Program-made: the position numbers and the translations under genes
The notes under the pieces: model-generated
What the model was told of the DNA's origin: nothing
Seen by the model: only the letters and a program-made list of their open reading frames with translations
The model's database searches: none
Origin: Mesotoga sp.
Lineage (GTDB): Bacteria; Thermotogota; Thermotogae; Petrotogales; Kosmotogaceae
NCBI GenBank assembly: GCA_011620045.1
Contig: WOZY01000208.1
Location: forward strand, 1 to 6,508
DNA: 6,508 bases
Direction of reading: 5' to 3'
Shown here: in pieces, positions 5,229-6,508 of the stretch
Layout of the letters: every line of letters begins with the position of its first letter
How positions within the stretch are numbered: position 1 is the stretch's first letter

Positions 5229-6508
5229 CGATCCTGTCTATGACACTTTCCAATTTTGAAACATCCTTTCCACCCGCCTGAGCGAAGTCTGGCCTGCCGC
5301 CGCCGCCCCCTCCCAGGTCGTGGGCTATCTTCTTTGCGATTTCTCCTGCCCTAAACCTGTCAGTAAGTTTCTTCTCGACCTTCACAACAAAAGAAACAGA
5401 ATCTTCCAGTTCATTGAAGATCATCACTATGCCGCCACCTTCCTTGCTGAGGAGAACATCTGCACCATTTCTTAAAGCACTGGACGGTGCGTTTTCGACT
5501 CTTCTGATAAGCAAATTGACACCTTTGGCTGTCATTCTCTTGTCTTTCATTAGAGCATCGCCCGAAAGTAGCTTCTCCTTTAATCTGACAATCTCCTGTC
5601 CGCCGGACCTAAGTTCGTCGAGTATGCCCTGAAGCCGCTGAATTATTACATCCTCAGGCACTCCAAGTACTTCTCTGATCGTCCTCTGTCTGTTGAAGAG
5701 ATTGCGGAAATATTCAAGCGAAGTCGTTCCAGTAATTGCCTCAATTCTCCTGGTTCCGGCTGCTACGGAGGTCTCCGAGAGAATCTTGAAGAGACCGATC
5801 TCTCCGGTGTTGTTTACATGAGTTCCTCCGCACAGCTCTCTACTAAATCCTTCTATAGTGATTACTCGAACCTTGTCACCGTATTTTTCTTCAAAGAGGG
5901 CCACTACGTCTTCACCCTTGATTTCATCAAAGCTCTTTTCTGACTTATCGACTGCTTTTGCTTTGAGAATCTCTTCGTTAACCATGTTCTCTACTTTATT
6001 TAGCTCTTCTGTTGATAAAGGCTGGAAGTGTGAGAAATCGAAGCGCAGTCTGTCAGGTAGAACCAGTGATCCAGACTGGTGAACATGGCCACCAATAGTT
6101 TTTCTGAGAGCTGCGTGCAGCAAATGAGTTGCGGTGTGATTTCTCATTATTGCTTTTCTTCGATCTGTATCTACGATTAGCCTGGCTTGGTCCTTCACCC
6201 TCACGGTTCCTTCTTCGACTGAAATCCTATGGACTATCATCTCTTGATAAGGAATGAACACACTCTCAACTCTGGCCAGCGCTGTCTCGGTCTCAATAAG
6301 CCCAGTGTCTGCTACCTGTCCACCTCTTTCGGGATAGAAGGGAGTCTTTTCGAGGATAACGTCTCCCGTTTCTCCTTTTTGAAGGGCTTCCACGGCATCT
6401 CCATCCTTCAAAATCGCGACTATGGTCGATCTATCTTCAAGTGTTGAGTAACCTGTGAATTTTGAATTGCCAGTAGTTGGAAAGATACTGGAGTAGACTT
6501 CGATGTTG
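5215..6508 (-). CDS. alaS: Alanine--tRNA ligase, C-terminal part
   Basis: This enzyme charges tRNA(Ala) and hydrolyses Ser- and Gly-tRNA(Ala) errors. Only the last roughly 430 residues are visible; the frame is open to base 6508 and the aminoacylation domain lies beyond the edge. In order come the KFTGYSTLEDRSTIVAIL segment, the TPFYPERGGQVADTG linker, and the editing domain. The editing domain has its zinc ligands HTATH (near 6124-6138) and CGGTH (near 5818-5832). A heptad-like stretch follows, then the C-Ala/DHHA1 domain ending in the conserved glycine run GGGGGGRPDFAQAGGKD (near 5263-5313). All four metal-binding residues are present, so editing should be intact. A TTG at 6411 is internal, not a start: the reading frame upstream of it continues the AlaRS sequence. 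The stop lies inside mrnC (14-base overlap), making alaS the first visible gene of a translation-related operon. Confidence 0.98.
   Translation of the reverse strand, partial: NIEVYSSIFPTTGNSKFTGYSTLEDRSTIVAILKDGDAVEALQKGETGDVILEKTPFYPERGGQVADTGLIETETALARVESVFIPYQEMIVHRISVEEGTVRVKDQARLIVDTDRRKAIMRNHTATHLLHAALRKTIGGHVHQSGSLVLPDRLRFDFSHFQPLSTEELNKVENMVNEEILKAKAVDKSEKSFDEIKGEDVVALFEEKYGDKVRVITIEGFSRELCGGTHVNNTGEIGLFKILSETSVAAGTRRIEAITGTTSLEYFRNLFNRQRTIREVLGVPEDVIIQRLQGILDELRSGGQEIVRLKEKLLSGDALMKDKRMTAKGVNLLIRRVENAPSSALRNGADVLLSKEGGGIVMIFNELEDSVSFVVKVEKKLTDRFRAGEIAKKIAHDLGGGGGGRPDFAQAGGKDVSKLESVIDRIDEYL

Noticed and set aside
5296..5313. GC-rich run of glycine codons in alaS as a possible simple repeat or insertion
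   Set aside because: The glycine run is a conserved part of the C-terminal domain of AlaRS, so it is not a repeat expansion.
6409..6411. TTG at 6411 as the start of a stand-alone AlaRS editing-domain protein (AlaX type)
   Set aside because: The frame stays open upstream to the window edge and encodes residues typical of full-length AlaRS just before this point. The C-terminal domain also fits the complete synthetase.

Overview
The window is a compact stretch of bacterial chromosome in which every gene reads on the minus strand, so genes are described here from high to low coordinates. It holds seven protein genes (two cut by the window edges) and one riboswitch. The only non-coding gap, about 215 bases, is almost filled by that riboswitch and a regulatory hairpin. 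The likely source is a member of the Thermotogota, perhaps a Mesotoga/Kosmotoga-like species. This is a tentative inference from gene style, a mid-40s GC content by eye, a MutL that carries its own endonuclease motif, and a non-lipidated binding protein. A Firmicute-like source cannot be excluded without a database search.

Upstream block (6508 to 2263): the C-terminal half of alanyl-tRNA synthetase (alaS), Mini-ribonuclease III (mrnC), a SpoU-family 23S rRNA 2'-O-methyltransferase (rlmB) and the mismatch-repair endonuclease mutL. The spacings are a 14-bp overlap, a 1-bp TGATG overlap and a 9-bp gap, so this looks like one transcript with coupled translation. The first three genes serve translation: tRNA charging, 23S rRNA end maturation and 23S rRNA modification. 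mutL is a DNA-repair passenger.

Downstream block (2248 to 1): a canonical cobalamin riboswitch begins only 14 bases after the mutL stop. It is followed by a 12-bp perfect hairpin and then a FecB/BtuF-type binding protein, a FecCD/BtuC-type permease and the start of a BtuD-type ATPase, each overlapping the next by a few bases. The riboswitch makes a corrinoid (vitamin B12 or precursor) the most likely substrate and predicts that B12 lowers expression of this importer.

The most notable point is the junction. I see neither a terminator after mutL nor a convincing promoter before the riboswitch, so the riboswitch may act inside a read-through transcript, and the expression platform looks translational rather than transcriptional. 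I found no mobile elements, CRISPR arrays, tRNA or rRNA genes, and no sign of a wholly new system. The genes themselves are ordinary.
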